Assembly: GCF_003201285.1 (NCBI RefSeq)
Contig: NZ_QICS01000010.1
Location: 1 to 64,000 of the forward strand
Reading direction: 5' to 3'
DNA length: 64,000 bases
Source of the DNA: Lachnotalea glycerini
GTDB taxonomy: Bacteria; Bacillota; Clostridia; Lachnospirales; Lachnospiraceae
Shown: piece by piece, positions 39,124 through 48,165 of the stretch
How positions within the stretch are numbered: the first letter of the stretch is position 1
Layout: each line of letters starts with the position of its first letter
Translations under genes and position numbers: made by a program
The notes under the pieces: generated by a model
The model's input: the letters and a program-made list of their open reading frames with translations, nothing else
Told to the model about the DNA's origin: nothing
The model's database searches: none

Positions 39124-40485
39124 ATGAAAAAGAAATTTATAAGTCGAGTACTGTCAGTAGTACTTAGTGCCGCAATGGCTGCAAGTCTAGCAGCGTGCGC
39201 AAGTAGCCAGAAGTCGGAAGAGACTTCGTCGAATAGTGATAATTCTGATTCTAAAACTGTCCAGACAGGAAATTCCTCAACGGATGCTGAGGAAATTACT
39301 TTAAATGTATGGCATCAATGGTCGAATGATACCAATGAATTGAAAAAACTTTATGATACTGCGGTAGGGGAATATATGATAGAAAACCCAAATGTAAAAA
39401 TTAATACGCAGACACTGGATACGGAAGCATATAAAACAAAAATTTCAGCGGAATTTACAGGGGATGCTTCTGGCATAGATGTCTTTTACTATTGGGGTGC
39501 AGGTACTGCGAAAAAGCTTGTAAATGCAGACAAATTGTTACCACTGGATGATTATATTACAGATGAGGTAAAAGCCAAACTATTACCAGGTTCAACAAGT
39601 GCTTTTGAATATGATGGAAAAACTTATTCACTTCCCTCATTTTCATGGTATATGACACTGTTTTGCAACCAAGAGCTGTTTGATCAGGCAGGTGCAACAC
39701 TTCCAACCACCTACGATGAACTTTTAGAAGCCAGTAAAAAGCTAAGCAAGTTGGATGGCATTACTCCTATTGCGGCAGGAGCAAAGGATGGCTGGAACGC
39801 TGCTTTTATATATCAGGCATTGGCCATGCGGGAAGTAGGAGCTGCAAACATTAATAAAATGTTAAATAGTGAGGTTTCATTTGGTGAAGATGAAGGTTAC
39901 AAGGCAGCAGCAGACAAAGTATTGGAGCTATATCAGGCAGGTGCATTTGGTAAGAATCCCTTAGAATCAGGAAATGATGATGCGAATTCAGCCTTTATTA
40001 CAGGTAAGGCAGGAATGCGTATTATGGGAAGCTGGTTTGCAAATCAGGTTTATACAGATGACAGTGCAACCATTAATGCAGACAAGGTAGTGGCTTTAAA
40101 AATACCTATGGTTACGGGAAAAGGTAACGAATCGGATTATTGTGGTGGATTTATCGAATCTTTCTGGGTAAATAAAAATACAAAGTATGCAGAAGAAGCA
40201 GCCAAATTTGCTATTTTTATCAATGAACAAATGGGAAAGGCAGCTTATGAAACGGGAACCGGATTCTGCGGTTGGAATGAAGAATTAGATGAAAGTAATT
40301 TAAATCCTTTATTTATCCAAATTAAGGGATTAGTCTCAGAAGGAGAGACAGGAGTATTAGCTTGGGATACTTCTTTAGATGCAAATCCGGCAACTATACA
40401 TAATGAGCAGGTTCAGACTCTATTTTCACCGGACGCAAATGTAGATACCTTTATTGAGGAACATGAGGCAGCGATTAATCAGTAG
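39124..40485 (+). CDS. Sugar ABC transporter substrate-binding lipoprotein (CUT1)
   Basis: Start ATG 39124 follows TAGGAGG; the upstream ATG at 39064 has no ribosome binding site. The 453-residue product has a lipoprotein signal ending in ASLAAC with the lipidated Cys25, a Ser/Asp/Glu-rich linker, and a family 1 extracellular solute-binding fold (LNVWHQWSNDTNE, GKAGMRIMGSWFANQV). It should be anchored outside the membrane and deliver an oligosaccharide to the two permeases that follow. The adjacent phosphorylase suggests a glucan oligosaccharide. A terminator after it should make it more abundant than the permeases. Confidence 0.93.
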   Translation: MKKKFISRVLSVVLSAAMAASLAACASSQKSEETSSNSDNSDSKTVQTGNSSTDAEEITLNVWHQWSNDTNELKKLYDTAVGEYMIENPNVKINTQTLDTEAYKTKISAEFTGDASGIDVFYYWGAGTAKKLVNADKLLPLDDYITDEVKAKLLPGSTSAFEYDGKTYSLPSFSWYMTLFCNQELFDQAGATLPTTYDELLEASKKLSKLDGITPIAAGAKDGWNAAFIYQALAMREVGAANINKMLNSEVSFGEDEGYKAAADKVLELYQAGAFGKNPLESGNDDANSAFITGKAGMRIMGSWFANQVYTDDSATINADKVVALKIPMVTGKGNESDYCGGFIESFWVNKNTKYAEEAAKFAIFINEQMGKAAYETGTGFCGWNEELDESNLNPLFIQIKGLVSEGETGVLAWDTSLDANPATIHNEQVQTLFSPDANVDTFIEEHEAAINQ

Positions 40486-40492
40486 TTGATTT

Positions 40493-40516
40493 GGGTGTCG
40501 GCAAAAGTCGGCACCC
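40493..40516 (+). other. Intercistronic hairpin after the binding-protein gene
   Basis: GGGTGTCGGC and GTCGGCACCC form a ten-base stem (two G-T pairs) around AAAA, starting eight bases after the stop codon. There is no T run, so it is more likely an mRNA 3'-end stabiliser for the binding-protein message than a terminator. Confidence 0.6.
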
Positions 40517-40573
40517 CTAAAAATTAGAACCTTGTGTTCCAATATACGCTTATGTCAATTTTGACTACTGCTT

Positions 40574-40604
40574 GAGATTGTCACCAATGTGGCAGTCTCT
40601 TTTT
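40574..40604 (+). terminator. Intrinsic terminator between binding protein and permeases
   Basis: GAGATTGTCAC (40574-40584) pairs with GTGGCAGTCTC (40589-40599) around CAAT, an 11-base stem followed directly by TTTTT. It lies inside the operon, 22 bases before the first permease gene, and should allow only partial read-through. Confidence 0.8.
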
Positions 40605-40626
40605 AAAAATAAAGGAGGGTTTTTCG

Positions 40627-41520
40627 ATGAATAAAATGTTAGGAAAGAAAAGCTACGTTGCGATATTTGTATTGCCTGCTCTTTTGATATTTATGAGCTT
40701 TGTCCTAATACCACTTATAATAAGTGCCACCTATAGCCTGTTCGATTATGATGGAATAGGAAAGATGAAATTGATAGGCCTTAACAATTATATCAACATG
40801 TTTACAACAGACCGCTATTTCCCAAAAGCGGTAGCAAATTCACTTATATTAGTAGCAGCATCCCTATTGATACAGCTTCCCATTTCACTTATATTAGCAC
40901 TTATTTTGGCTCATGGAGTAAAAGGAGAAAAATTTTTTAGAACTGTATATTTTGTTCCGGTAGTCATTTCCAGTATGGTGATTGGTCAATTGTGGATGAA
41001 AATCTTTCACAGCGAATATGGACTGTTAAATATTTTAATTAGTGGTATGAAAGGAGAAGTCTTTGATTATTCGTGGCTTTCTAATTCTAGAACGGCATTT
41101 TTATGTACGGTAATACCTGCGGTCTGGCAATATATAGGATATCATTTACTGATTTTTTATGCAGGTATCAAGTCAATCTCTACAGAATATTATGAGGCAG
41201 CGCAAATTGATGGAGCATCAAAATGGCAGACAAATCTAAGAATTACATTACCCTTGCTAGTTCCTGTCATTAAGACCTGCGTTATCTTTTCAATTACAGG
41301 TTCTTTGCGCTCCTTTGATTTAATTTATGTAATGACAGGAGGTGGACCAAATCACTCCAGTGAAGTGCCCGCCACCTTAATGTACAATAATCTGTTTCGA
41401 AGAGGCTTATACGGATATGGAAGTGCTCAGGCATTTTTTATTGTAATAGAATGCCTTTTATTCACCTTGATCATTAGCAGAATTTTTAAAAAGTCAGAGC
41501 AAAATGCAGCCTTAATATAA
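40627..41520 (+). CDS. Sugar ABC transporter permease, MalF/UgpA-like
   Basis: The 297-residue protein has six membrane helices and the cytoplasmic EAA loop (EYYEAAQIDGASKWQTNLRI) that docks the ATPase. Its N-terminus (GKKSYVAIFVLPALLIFMSFV) is typical of CUT1 permeases of the MalF/UgpA group. It pairs with the permease that starts 13 bases downstream. No ATPase gene is near, as is usual for Firmicutes CUT1 systems that share a single MsmK/UgpC-type ATPase. The ribosome binding site is AAAGGAGGG. Confidence 0.93.
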   Translation: MNKMLGKKSYVAIFVLPALLIFMSFVLIPLIISATYSLFDYDGIGKMKLIGLNNYINMFTTDRYFPKAVANSLILVAASLLIQLPISLILALILAHGVKGEKFFRTVYFVPVVISSMVIGQLWMKIFHSEYGLLNILISGMKGEVFDYSWLSNSRTAFLCTVIPAVWQYIGYHLLIFYAGIKSISTEYYEAAQIDGASKWQTNLRITLPLLVPVIKTCVIFSITGSLRSFDLIYVMTGGGPNHSSEVPATLMYNNLFRRGLYGYGSAQAFFIVIECLLFTLIISRIFKKSEQNAALI

Positions 41521-41533
41521 GGGAGGAATCGGC

Positions 41534-42364
41534 ATGAACCAAAAGAAAGCATTGAATAGCTTTAAACTTATTGTTTTATCATTTATTGCAATTACACAAC
41601 TGTTTCCATTGTATTGGCTTATTACCTTTTCCTTGAAAAGCAATGCCGAAATATTTGGAGAAAATATAATTGGTTTACCAAGAGCCTGGCGCTTTGAGAA
41701 TTATAAGACCGCTTTAACAGATGGAGGAATCTTAAGATATTTCCTGAATTCCGTTTTTTATTCTGCGGTTACCGTTTTTACAGTTGCAATTCTTGCGGCA
41801 ATGGCAGCCTATGCAATTGCCAGAATGAATTGGAAAAGAAAGGAGCTTGTCTTTGGAATTTTTACGGTTGGTATCATGATTCCTTCGCAGGCAGCTTTGC
41901 TTCCATTATTTCAGATTATGGATAAAATGGGACTAAAGGGTGGTTATTTAGGACTTCTTATACCCTATATTGCGTTTGGAATACCAATGAGCGTTATGAT
42001 TTTAGTGGGATTTTATAAGGGGATACCAAAGGAGATGGAAGAGGCGGCTTATATGGATGGCTGCGGTATTTTCCGCTGTTTTCTCACGATCATGCTTCCT
42101 ATGGTAAAACCAGCCATAGCCACGGCATCCATATTTACCTTTCTTGGAACCTGGAATGAATTGATGTTTGCTAATACGCTTGTGGACAGCTCAGACTACA
42201 GGACACTCCCAGTTGGTATTATGTCCTTTGCGGGACAATATTCTACGGATTGGGGACTTATCGGAGCCGGAATGGTAATCGCCACATTACCGACCATTAT
42301 TATTTATTTTCTGCTAAGCAATCAAGTGCAGGAAAGCTTAGTTGCCGGAGCAGTAAAGGGTTAG
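41534..42364 (+). CDS. Sugar ABC transporter permease, MalG/UgpE-like
   Basis: The 276-residue protein has six helices and an EAA loop (EMEEAAYMDGCGIFRCFL). LFPLYWLITFSLKSNAEIF near the N-terminus and QVQESLVAGAVKG at the end are standard for MalG-type permeases. It forms a heterodimeric channel with the upstream permease. Its stop is nine bases before the phosphorylase gene, so uptake and intracellular breakdown are co-transcribed. Confidence 0.94.
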   Translation: MNQKKALNSFKLIVLSFIAITQLFPLYWLITFSLKSNAEIFGENIIGLPRAWRFENYKTALTDGGILRYFLNSVFYSAVTVFTVAILAAMAAYAIARMNWKRKELVFGIFTVGIMIPSQAALLPLFQIMDKMGLKGGYLGLLIPYIAFGIPMSVMILVGFYKGIPKEMEEAAYMDGCGIFRCFLTIMLPMVKPAIATASIFTFLGTWNELMFANTLVDSSDYRTLPVGIMSFAGQYSTDWGLIGAGMVIATLPTIIIYFLLSNQVQESLVAGAVKG

Positions 42365-42373
42365 GAGAAAAAT

Positions 42374-45300
42374 ATGTTTGATGATAAAGGACGTTATATA
42401 ATAGAAAATTACAACAGACAATCAGCTTTTTCGAGTTTTTTGCCCGGAATCAGCGGCTTAGAAGGTATTCCTATTTGGTGCTTCTATGTTAATCGAGGAC
42501 AGGCAATCGCAAGTTTTGGCATCGAGAATAAGAATCATTCCATAATGGAGTTTTATCCTGCTCATCAGGCTTACCAAATGACTAAAACTATGGGGTTTCG
42601 AACCTTTTTAAAAATAGATGGAGTATATTATGAGCCTTTTTACAGCAATGAAGGAAAAACAAAAATGTATATAGGAATGAATGAACTTGAAATTGAAGAA
42701 ATCAATGAAAGTTTGGGTATTCAAGTCAACGTATTATACCATACACTGCCAAATGAAAGACTTGGTGGTTTGGTTCGTAAGGTGACAATACAAAATCACA
42801 AAAAAATGGACAGGCAGCTCGAAATGTTAGATGGAATGCCGGCAATCATTCCTTATGGAATTGAACTAAGTTCTATGAAAGAAATGGCACAGACAATGAA
42901 AGCGTGGATGCAGGTAGAGGATGTAGATATGAAGCTTCCCTATTATCGTGTCCGCTATAGTACAAAAGATAGCGCAAGTGTGTCTAAAATAGAAGAAGGA
43001 AATTATTTTTTCGCAATGACAAAGCAAGGAGAACGTCTCCCAGTAATCGCCGATGCCGATATTATATTCGAATATGACACTTCCTGTCAGATTCCTGAGG
43101 GCTTTTTAAAATATGGGTTAAAGGCGGTTCTTAATAAAAAACAAATACTCCAAAACCAAGTTCCATCAGGCTTTGCTGCTTTAGAAGAAAAGCTTACAGC
43201 AAGCAAAGCAATTACGATTATTTCTGTTACAGGACAGGCAGCAAATAAGAATCTATACCTTGATTTTGCAAGTCGTTGCAAAAGAAAGGACTTTTTTAAT
43301 AAAAAGTATGAGCAGACAGTGGAATTGACAGAAAAATTAAGTAAAAGGATAACAGGAAAAACAGGAAATAAAATTTTTGACGGGTATTGCAGACAAACTT
43401 ATATTGATAATATACTAAGAGGAGGATACCCGATAAACTTTGGAAACAATCACATCTTTTATGTCTATTCCAGAAAGCATGGGGATATGGAGCGAGATTA
43501 CAATTTTTTTCAAATGCTTCCTGAGTATTACTCGCAAGGAAATGGAAATTATAGAGATGTGAATCAAAATAGAAGAAGTGATGTTTTATTTTCACCATTT
43601 ACTAAGGATTATAATATTAAGGTATTTTATAATCTGATTCAGCTTGATGGATACAATCCTCTTTTGGTAGAAAAGGCTGCTTTTCGATTAAATGAATCGT
43701 CTGGTATTTGTAATTATATTGAAGAATCACAAAGAAATTTGGTGACAGAATTTTTCCTTAAGGATTTTTCACCAGGAGAATTATTGCAATTTCTGGACAA
43801 AGAGGACATACATCTATATCTTGAAAAGAAAGAATTTTTGACTGAGGTGATAAATTCTTCTACACAGCAGTTAAATGCTTCCTTTCAAGAAGGCTATTGG
43901 GTGGATCACTGGACCTATAATCTGGATCTAATTGAAAGCTATCTCGCTATTTATCCAGATTATGAGAAGCATTTACTTCTGGAGGATAACAGCTATACAT
44001 ATTACGAGGCCAGAGCTGTTGTTTTACCGCGCTTAAAACGATATGTAAAAACTGATATTGGAATACGCCAATATCATTGCATTGATGAAGTAAGGAAACA
44101 ACACATCAAGCATGAAAGGGTCAGAACACAGCATGGAAACGGAGCGGTTTATACTTCTAATCTTCTGACAAAGCTTTTAGTCATTATACAAAATAGATTT
44201 GCTTCTTTGGATATGTATGGTATGGGTGTCGAAATGGAGGGAGGTAAGCCGGGGTGGTATGATGCGATGAATGGGTTACCGGGTATATTTGGTTCTTCTA
44301 TGGCAGAAAGCTATGAGTTGCTTCGCTTACTAAAGTATGTGGTAAAGGTGGTTGAACGCTATCAGGCCGAGGCAGATATCTTTCAGGAGCTTTTTGATTT
44401 TATGGTTCGCACAGGCAAAGTAATGAAAACCTATTTTACTCAAGGTAAAGATAATATGTGGGTTTGGAATAAGCTAAATGAACTGAAAGAAGAATATAGG
44501 GAACAGACTGTCTGGGGCATAGACGAAAAGAGACATATTTTGACCTACAATGAATTGCTCAAATTACTAAAATGCTATATCAGCTATACTGAAGAAGGAA
44601 TTCAAAAAGCAATAGAGGCAGGCAATGGAATTTGTCCTACCTACTTTGCATATGAAATGACAAAGTATAAGATAATAGATGAACAGGTGATACCGGAATG
44701 CTTTCAGCAAATTGAAATGCCTTTATTTTTGGAAGGCTTTGTTCGCTACTTAAAACTGCCTATTTCTTTAGAAAAGAAAAGACATCTCTATGAAAAAATT
44801 AAAAAGAGTACTTTATATGATAAAAAATTGCGTATGTATAAGGTAAATGAATCACTAGAAAAAACTTCTTTTGAAGTGGGACGGGCAAAGGCTTTTAGTC
44901 CGGGTTGGCTTGAAAATGAATCAATATGGCTGCATATGGAATACAAATATTTATTGCAATTGTTATCAAATGGATTATATACGGAGTTTTATGAGGATTT
45001 TTGGCATGCGTGTATTCCTTTTTTGGATTTTGGTGCCTATGGTAGAAGTATTCTCGAAAATTCCTCGTTTATAGTAAGCAGTGCCAATTTGAATGAAAGG
45101 ATTCATGGTAAAGGTTTTGTTGCAAGATTAAGCGGTTCCACGGCAGAGTTTCTACAGATGTGGCAGATCATGATGTTTGGAGAGAAGCCTTTTCGGGTAG
45201 TGAATGATAAACTAATCTGCGTTCTGGAACCTGCGATTCCGATCTATCTGATTGCAGAAGATAAAACAATTGAGGCAACCTTTCTTGGAAGTATTAAAGT

Positions 45301-45478
45301 GATATATAGGCTCAATAAAAAGAAAGCTTTGATTCCGACGCAATATAGTGTAGAAAATATTGTCGTAAAGTTTATGGATGGAACAGAGGAATACTTTGTG
45401 GGACAAATTACAGGGGAAGCAGTAAAGGATATTCGAAATGAAAGAGTTACAGAAATTGTTTGTTATGTAGAGCTATAA
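42374..45478 (+). CDS. Glycoside phosphorylase, GH94/GH161-like
   Basis: The 1034-residue cytoplasmic protein lacks a signal peptide. Its plan is that of clan GH-Q phosphorylases: an N-terminal beta-sandwich (to about 290), a helical linker, an (alpha/alpha)6 barrel and a C-terminal beta region. GKPGWYDAMNGLPG places a probable catalytic acid at Asp630, at the place of DWNDG in cellobiose phosphorylase. The length exceeds GH94 cellobiose phosphorylase (about 800) and fits GH149/GH161 beta-1,3-glucan phosphorylases. I favour GH161-like, from the N-terminal pattern SFLPGISGLEGIP, without proof. It would split an imported oligosaccharide with phosphate to release a sugar-1-phosphate. Confidence 0.7.
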   Translation: MFDDKGRYIIENYNRQSAFSSFLPGISGLEGIPIWCFYVNRGQAIASFGIENKNHSIMEFYPAHQAYQMTKTMGFRTFLKIDGVYYEPFYSNEGKTKMYIGMNELEIEEINESLGIQVNVLYHTLPNERLGGLVRKVTIQNHKKMDRQLEMLDGMPAIIPYGIELSSMKEMAQTMKAWMQVEDVDMKLPYYRVRYSTKDSASVSKIEEGNYFFAMTKQGERLPVIADADIIFEYDTSCQIPEGFLKYGLKAVLNKKQILQNQVPSGFAALEEKLTASKAITIISVTGQAANKNLYLDFASRCKRKDFFNKKYEQTVELTEKLSKRITGKTGNKIFDGYCRQTYIDNILRGGYPINFGNNHIFYVYSRKHGDMERDYNFFQMLPEYYSQGNGNYRDVNQNRRSDVLFSPFTKDYNIKVFYNLIQLDGYNPLLVEKAAFRLNESSGICNYIEESQRNLVTEFFLKDFSPGELLQFLDKEDIHLYLEKKEFLTEVINSSTQQLNASFQEGYWVDHWTYNLDLIESYLAIYPDYEKHLLLEDNSYTYYEARAVVLPRLKRYVKTDIGIRQYHCIDEVRKQHIKHERVRTQHGNGAVYTSNLLTKLLVIIQNRFASLDMYGMGVEMEGGKPGWYDAMNGLPGIFGSSMAESYELLRLLKYVVKVVERYQAEADIFQELFDFMVRTGKVMKTYFTQGKDNMWVWNKLNELKEEYREQTVWGIDEKRHILTYNELLKLLKCYISYTEEGIQKAIEAGNGICPTYFAYEMTKYKIIDEQVIPECFQQIEMPLFLEGFVRYLKLPISLEKKRHLYEKIKKSTLYDKKLRMYKVNESLEKTSFEVGRAKAFSPGWLENESIWLHMEYKYLLQLLSNGLYTEFYEDFWHACIPFLDFGAYGRSILENSSFIVSSANLNERIHGKGFVARLSGSTAEFLQMWQIMMFGEKPFRVVNDKLICVLEPAIPIYLIAEDKTIEATFLGSIKVIYRLNKKKALIPTQYSVENIVVKFMDGTEEYFVGQITGEAVKDIRNERVTEIVCYVEL

Positions 45479-45517
45479 ATAGTAGTAAATAGAATAAATT
45501 GTTTAAAAATATGCTAT

Positions 45518-45543
45518 AAGGGTGCTGATGAGGCACCCTTTTT
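45518..45543 (+). terminator. Intrinsic terminator after the phosphorylase gene
   Basis: AAGGGTGC (45518-45525) and GCACCCTT (45533-45540) form a perfect eight-base stem with a seven-base loop and a T run to 45543. It lies between convergent genes and ends the importer-phosphorylase transcript. Confidence 0.85.
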
Positions 45544-45557
45544 GAAGTAACTCATAA

Positions 45558-46310
45558 CTAATGTTTTCGATACTTCAAAAATCCGTGCAGTGCATAAGAG
45601 ACAAAACATGTACAGGATTTTATAATGCCGAATCCCATATAACGATATACTTTAAAAGTCATTTTGGCAGAATGCAGCTTGCTGCCCGATTTACCCGAAT
45701 TACTTAAGCGATACTTAAGTAAAGGTTCATTGACGGCACAGACTTTTTTATATTTTTGTAATACTCTCAGCCACATGATGTAATCCTCGTGGCTGTCCTC
45801 GTATTCCATTGGAAATTCCAATGCGACTTTTCTAAGTAAAATAACAGAAGAGCAGTTAATTAAATTTTGTCCAAGCATCATGTGATAAGTAATATTTTCG
45901 GGAACCGGAATTATTTTTTCAGTCAGCTTACCATCCGGTGTCATAAGCTCTCTGGCTGTACTGCATAAAACACGCTGTTTTGCTTCCAAAGCATCAAGCT
46001 GTTTGGATAACTTGTGAGGGGACCAATAATCATCAGCATCTAAAAATGCAATATACTTTCCTTTGGCAAGCCCTACACCTTTGTTTCTTGACCTTGCAAC
46101 TCCAAGATTTTCTTCGTTTTTTATATAAATAATATTGTGATTGTTTTTGTATTTCATCAGTAGATTACTTGTATTATCGGTGGAACAGTCATCTATGATG
46201 ATAAGCTCTAGCGGCACCTCTTGAATTAGCACGGAATGAATTGCTGTTTCGATATACTTGCTAGAATTATAAGTCGGCATAATTACCGACACAAGTGGTA
46301 TTTCCATTTT
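45558..46310 (-). CDS. GT2 family glycosyltransferase
   Basis: On the minus strand, ATG at 46310 follows AAGGAG and gives 250 residues starting MEIPLVSVIMPTYNSS. The frame could extend upstream to 46418 but without a ribosome binding site. IIIDDCSTDNTSNLL and FLDADDYWSPHKL are the nucleotide and metal sites of GT2. The C-terminal part has SHEDYIMWLRVLQKYKK, the usual acceptor-side signature. It lies 40 bases after the initiating sugar transferase on the same strand, so it probably adds the second sugar of a lipid-linked repeat unit. It is convergent with the phosphorylase gene. Confidence 0.9.
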   Translation of the reverse strand, partial: KMEIPLVSVIMPTYNSSKYIETAIHSVLIQEVPLELIIIDDCSTDNTSNLLMKYKNNHNIIYIKNEENLGVARSRNKGVGLAKGKYIAFLDADDYWSPHKLSKQLDALEAKQRVLCSTARELMTPDGKLTEKIIPVPENITYHMMLGQNLINCSSVILLRKVALEFPMEYEDSHEDYIMWLRVLQKYKKVCAVNEPLLKYRLSNSGKSGSKLHSAKMTFKVYRYMGFGIIKSCTCFVSYALHGFLKYRKH

Positions 46311-46350
46311 TAAGCTCCTTATTATACTTTGGGCAAATCTTTTATTTCCT

Positions 46351-47784
46351 TTATTTTTTACTAGATTGAGGCGTCTTTTTCCCCTCTGTTTTCGATGCAG
46401 TTTTCTGCCATCTTTCAACGCCTTCTGTATTCTCTTTTTGGAATAATATTTTAAAAGTCATTAACATTAGTTTAAGATCAAGCCATACGGAATAATTTTC
46501 GACATACATCAAATCCAGTTTTAGCTTATCATAAGGAGTCGTATTGTATTTGCCGTAAACCTGCGCATATCCGGTAAGACCTGCTTTCACCTTTAAGCGG
46601 AACGAAAATTCCGGGATATCTTCCTCGTATTGTTTTGCAATCACTGGTCTTTCTGGTCTTGGACCAACTAAGGACATGTCGCCCTTAATAATGTTAAATA
46701 TTTGGGGAAGCTCATCAAAATGTATATTTCTTAAGATTCTGCCAACTGGAGTCACCCTGTCATCATTTTTCATAGCGAGTCTGGCTCCATGTTTTTCTGA
46801 ATCCATTTTCATACTTCTGAATTTGAAAATCATAAATTTCTTACCGCCAATGGTTAATCGTTCCTGCTTATACAAGATTGGTCCACCATCATAGAGTTTA
46901 ACAAGCAAGGCGATGATCAACATAAAAGGAGAAGCAATTACCAACAAAATTAAAGATAAAACGAGATCTAATAAACGTTTTGCAAATGCCTGCTCCATGT
47001 TCAGCCCGCTGTTTCTTGATAATAGAAGCGGTGAATCGAACAAATGAATGTTGTCTGAGCCTAGAATAATGATATCAGACAGCTTTGGGGTGACATAGAC
47101 ACGAATCGAATATTTAAAACAATATTTTAAAATATTATTTCGTATCTGTGCAGGAACATCACTTATTATTACAGCTTCGTAGCCGAGTATTTTTTCTAAA
47201 ATAATATCTTCACCCTCACTGATATGGACACTTTCCTTTATGTCGTATTTATCTTTTCGTGAGCTCATTTTATTAATTAATGCAGTGGTATCTCTGTCGC
47301 CGTAAATCATAATCATTTTATGAGGCGGATATAGACTGATATAGAGATATCTGCTGATTGCTGACCATACACAGATGATTCCTGTATCTATCGTTACAAC
47401 GTAGAGGATGGGGTTTATGTTCATAATGGAGCGGCCTATCAGACAAATCTGTAGATAAGTAATAAAATTCACAATTATCATAGATAGTATCTGTGAGTAA
47501 ATGACATCTGACAGTCTAAGGTACCCAATCTTAAAACCGCCATAGATTCTTGAAATTAAATACATTAACAAAACATATAAAATCACTACGACCCAATGTC
47601 CGCGTCTCCAGTATGGAAGCGGTATCTTGTGATTATAATAGTTTGTCCATACAATCCAAAAAACCAAAGCCTCCAAAGCGATAAGTGCCGCCATTTCGAC
47701 GAAAATAACCAACCTTTTAAATTGTTCTTTATTATACAATTTTAATACCTCTAATTCTTCTTTCTCTAAATAATAAAAAATCAC
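46351..47784 (-). CDS. Undecaprenyl-phosphate sugar-1-phosphate transferase (WbaP/WcaJ type)
   Basis: The protein of up to 477 residues has four N-terminal membrane helices, a nucleotide-binding-like middle domain (HKMIMIYGDRDTTALIN) and a C-terminal bacterial sugar transferase domain from about residue 265, with ERLTIGGKKFMIFKFRSM, FDELPQ and GPRPERP. It starts repeat-unit assembly by moving a hexose-1-phosphate from a UDP-sugar to undecaprenyl phosphate. GTG 47784 gives the longest form but has no good ribosome binding site. A TTG at 47739 preceded by AGAGG at good spacing is a likely alternative (462 residues). The tail is Lys/Thr/Ser-rich. Confidence 0.92.
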   Translation of the reverse strand: MIFYYLEKEELEVLKLYNKEQFKRLVIFVEMAALIALEALVFWIVWTNYYNHKIPLPYWRRGHWVVVILYVLLMYLISRIYGGFKIGYLRLSDVIYSQILSMIIVNFITYLQICLIGRSIMNINPILYVVTIDTGIICVWSAISRYLYISLYPPHKMIMIYGDRDTTALINKMSSRKDKYDIKESVHISEGEDIILEKILGYEAVIISDVPAQIRNNILKYCFKYSIRVYVTPKLSDIIILGSDNIHLFDSPLLLSRNSGLNMEQAFAKRLLDLVLSLILLVIASPFMLIIALLVKLYDGGPILYKQERLTIGGKKFMIFKFRSMKMDSEKHGARLAMKNDDRVTPVGRILRNIHFDELPQIFNIIKGDMSLVGPRPERPVIAKQYEEDIPEFSFRLKVKAGLTGYAQVYGKYNTTPYDKLKLDLMYVENYSVWLDLKLMLMTFKILFQKENTEGVERWQKTASKTEGKKTPQSSKK

Positions 47785-47813
47785 CTAATTATTAGCAATA
47801 TATACTCAGAATA

Positions 47814-47842
47814 AGTGTAACAGAGGTAAAAATACTTGTCAA
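47814..47842 (-). promoter_or_regulatory. Promoter for the sugar transferase operon (minus strand)
   Basis: On the minus strand a perfect TTGACA (47842-47837) and TACACT (47819-47814) are 17 bases apart. They lie just before the sugar transferase start and inside the 381-base divergent gap. Confidence 0.65.
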
Positions 47843-47965
47843 TATTGTTGATAAAAGTTGTCAGCAAAAATGAAAGCCAAATAGTTATACATAGTAAAAA
47901 TTTACAAAAATGTAAAACTTAAGGTTATATGATAGGAAGTTAAGCAAATTGTAAACAAATTGGCT

Positions 47966-47994
47966 TTGACATTGGTTTTTGTGTGATTTATAAT
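47966..47994 (+). promoter_or_regulatory. Consensus sigma-A promoter of the wall amidase gene
   Basis: A perfect TTGACA (47966-47971) and perfect TATAAT (47989-47994) are separated by 17 bases. This is the best promoter in the window and points at the FN3 amidase gene 172 bases downstream. Confidence 0.85.
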
Positions 47995-48165
47995 CTTACT
48001 TAAGTGGACAAATTTAAAAGCCTAAGCGCTTCCATTCTATTTACATAGGTAATGAGGATAATGCTCTGATTTTAAGAAGCATTTGACAAATGCTGCAATA
48101 ACTTGAGAAAATCACAAATGATGTTTCTCATGGTTACTATTTAATAATAAGGAAGAGGAGAAGAT
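47995..48165 (+). other. Long 5' leader of the amidase gene
   Basis: The leader of about 165 bases between the promoter and the amidase start contains a seven-base stem, AGCATTT/AAATGCT (48080-48096), around GAC, and a palindromic AAGCGCTT. I could not match it to a known riboswitch consensus. The rest of the 381-base divergent gap holds only the two promoters. Confidence 0.35.

Noticed and set aside
47995-48165. Possible riboswitch (c-di-AMP or c-di-GMP type) before the amidase gene
   Set aside because: I could not find the conserved cores of either class; only a small hairpin is visible.
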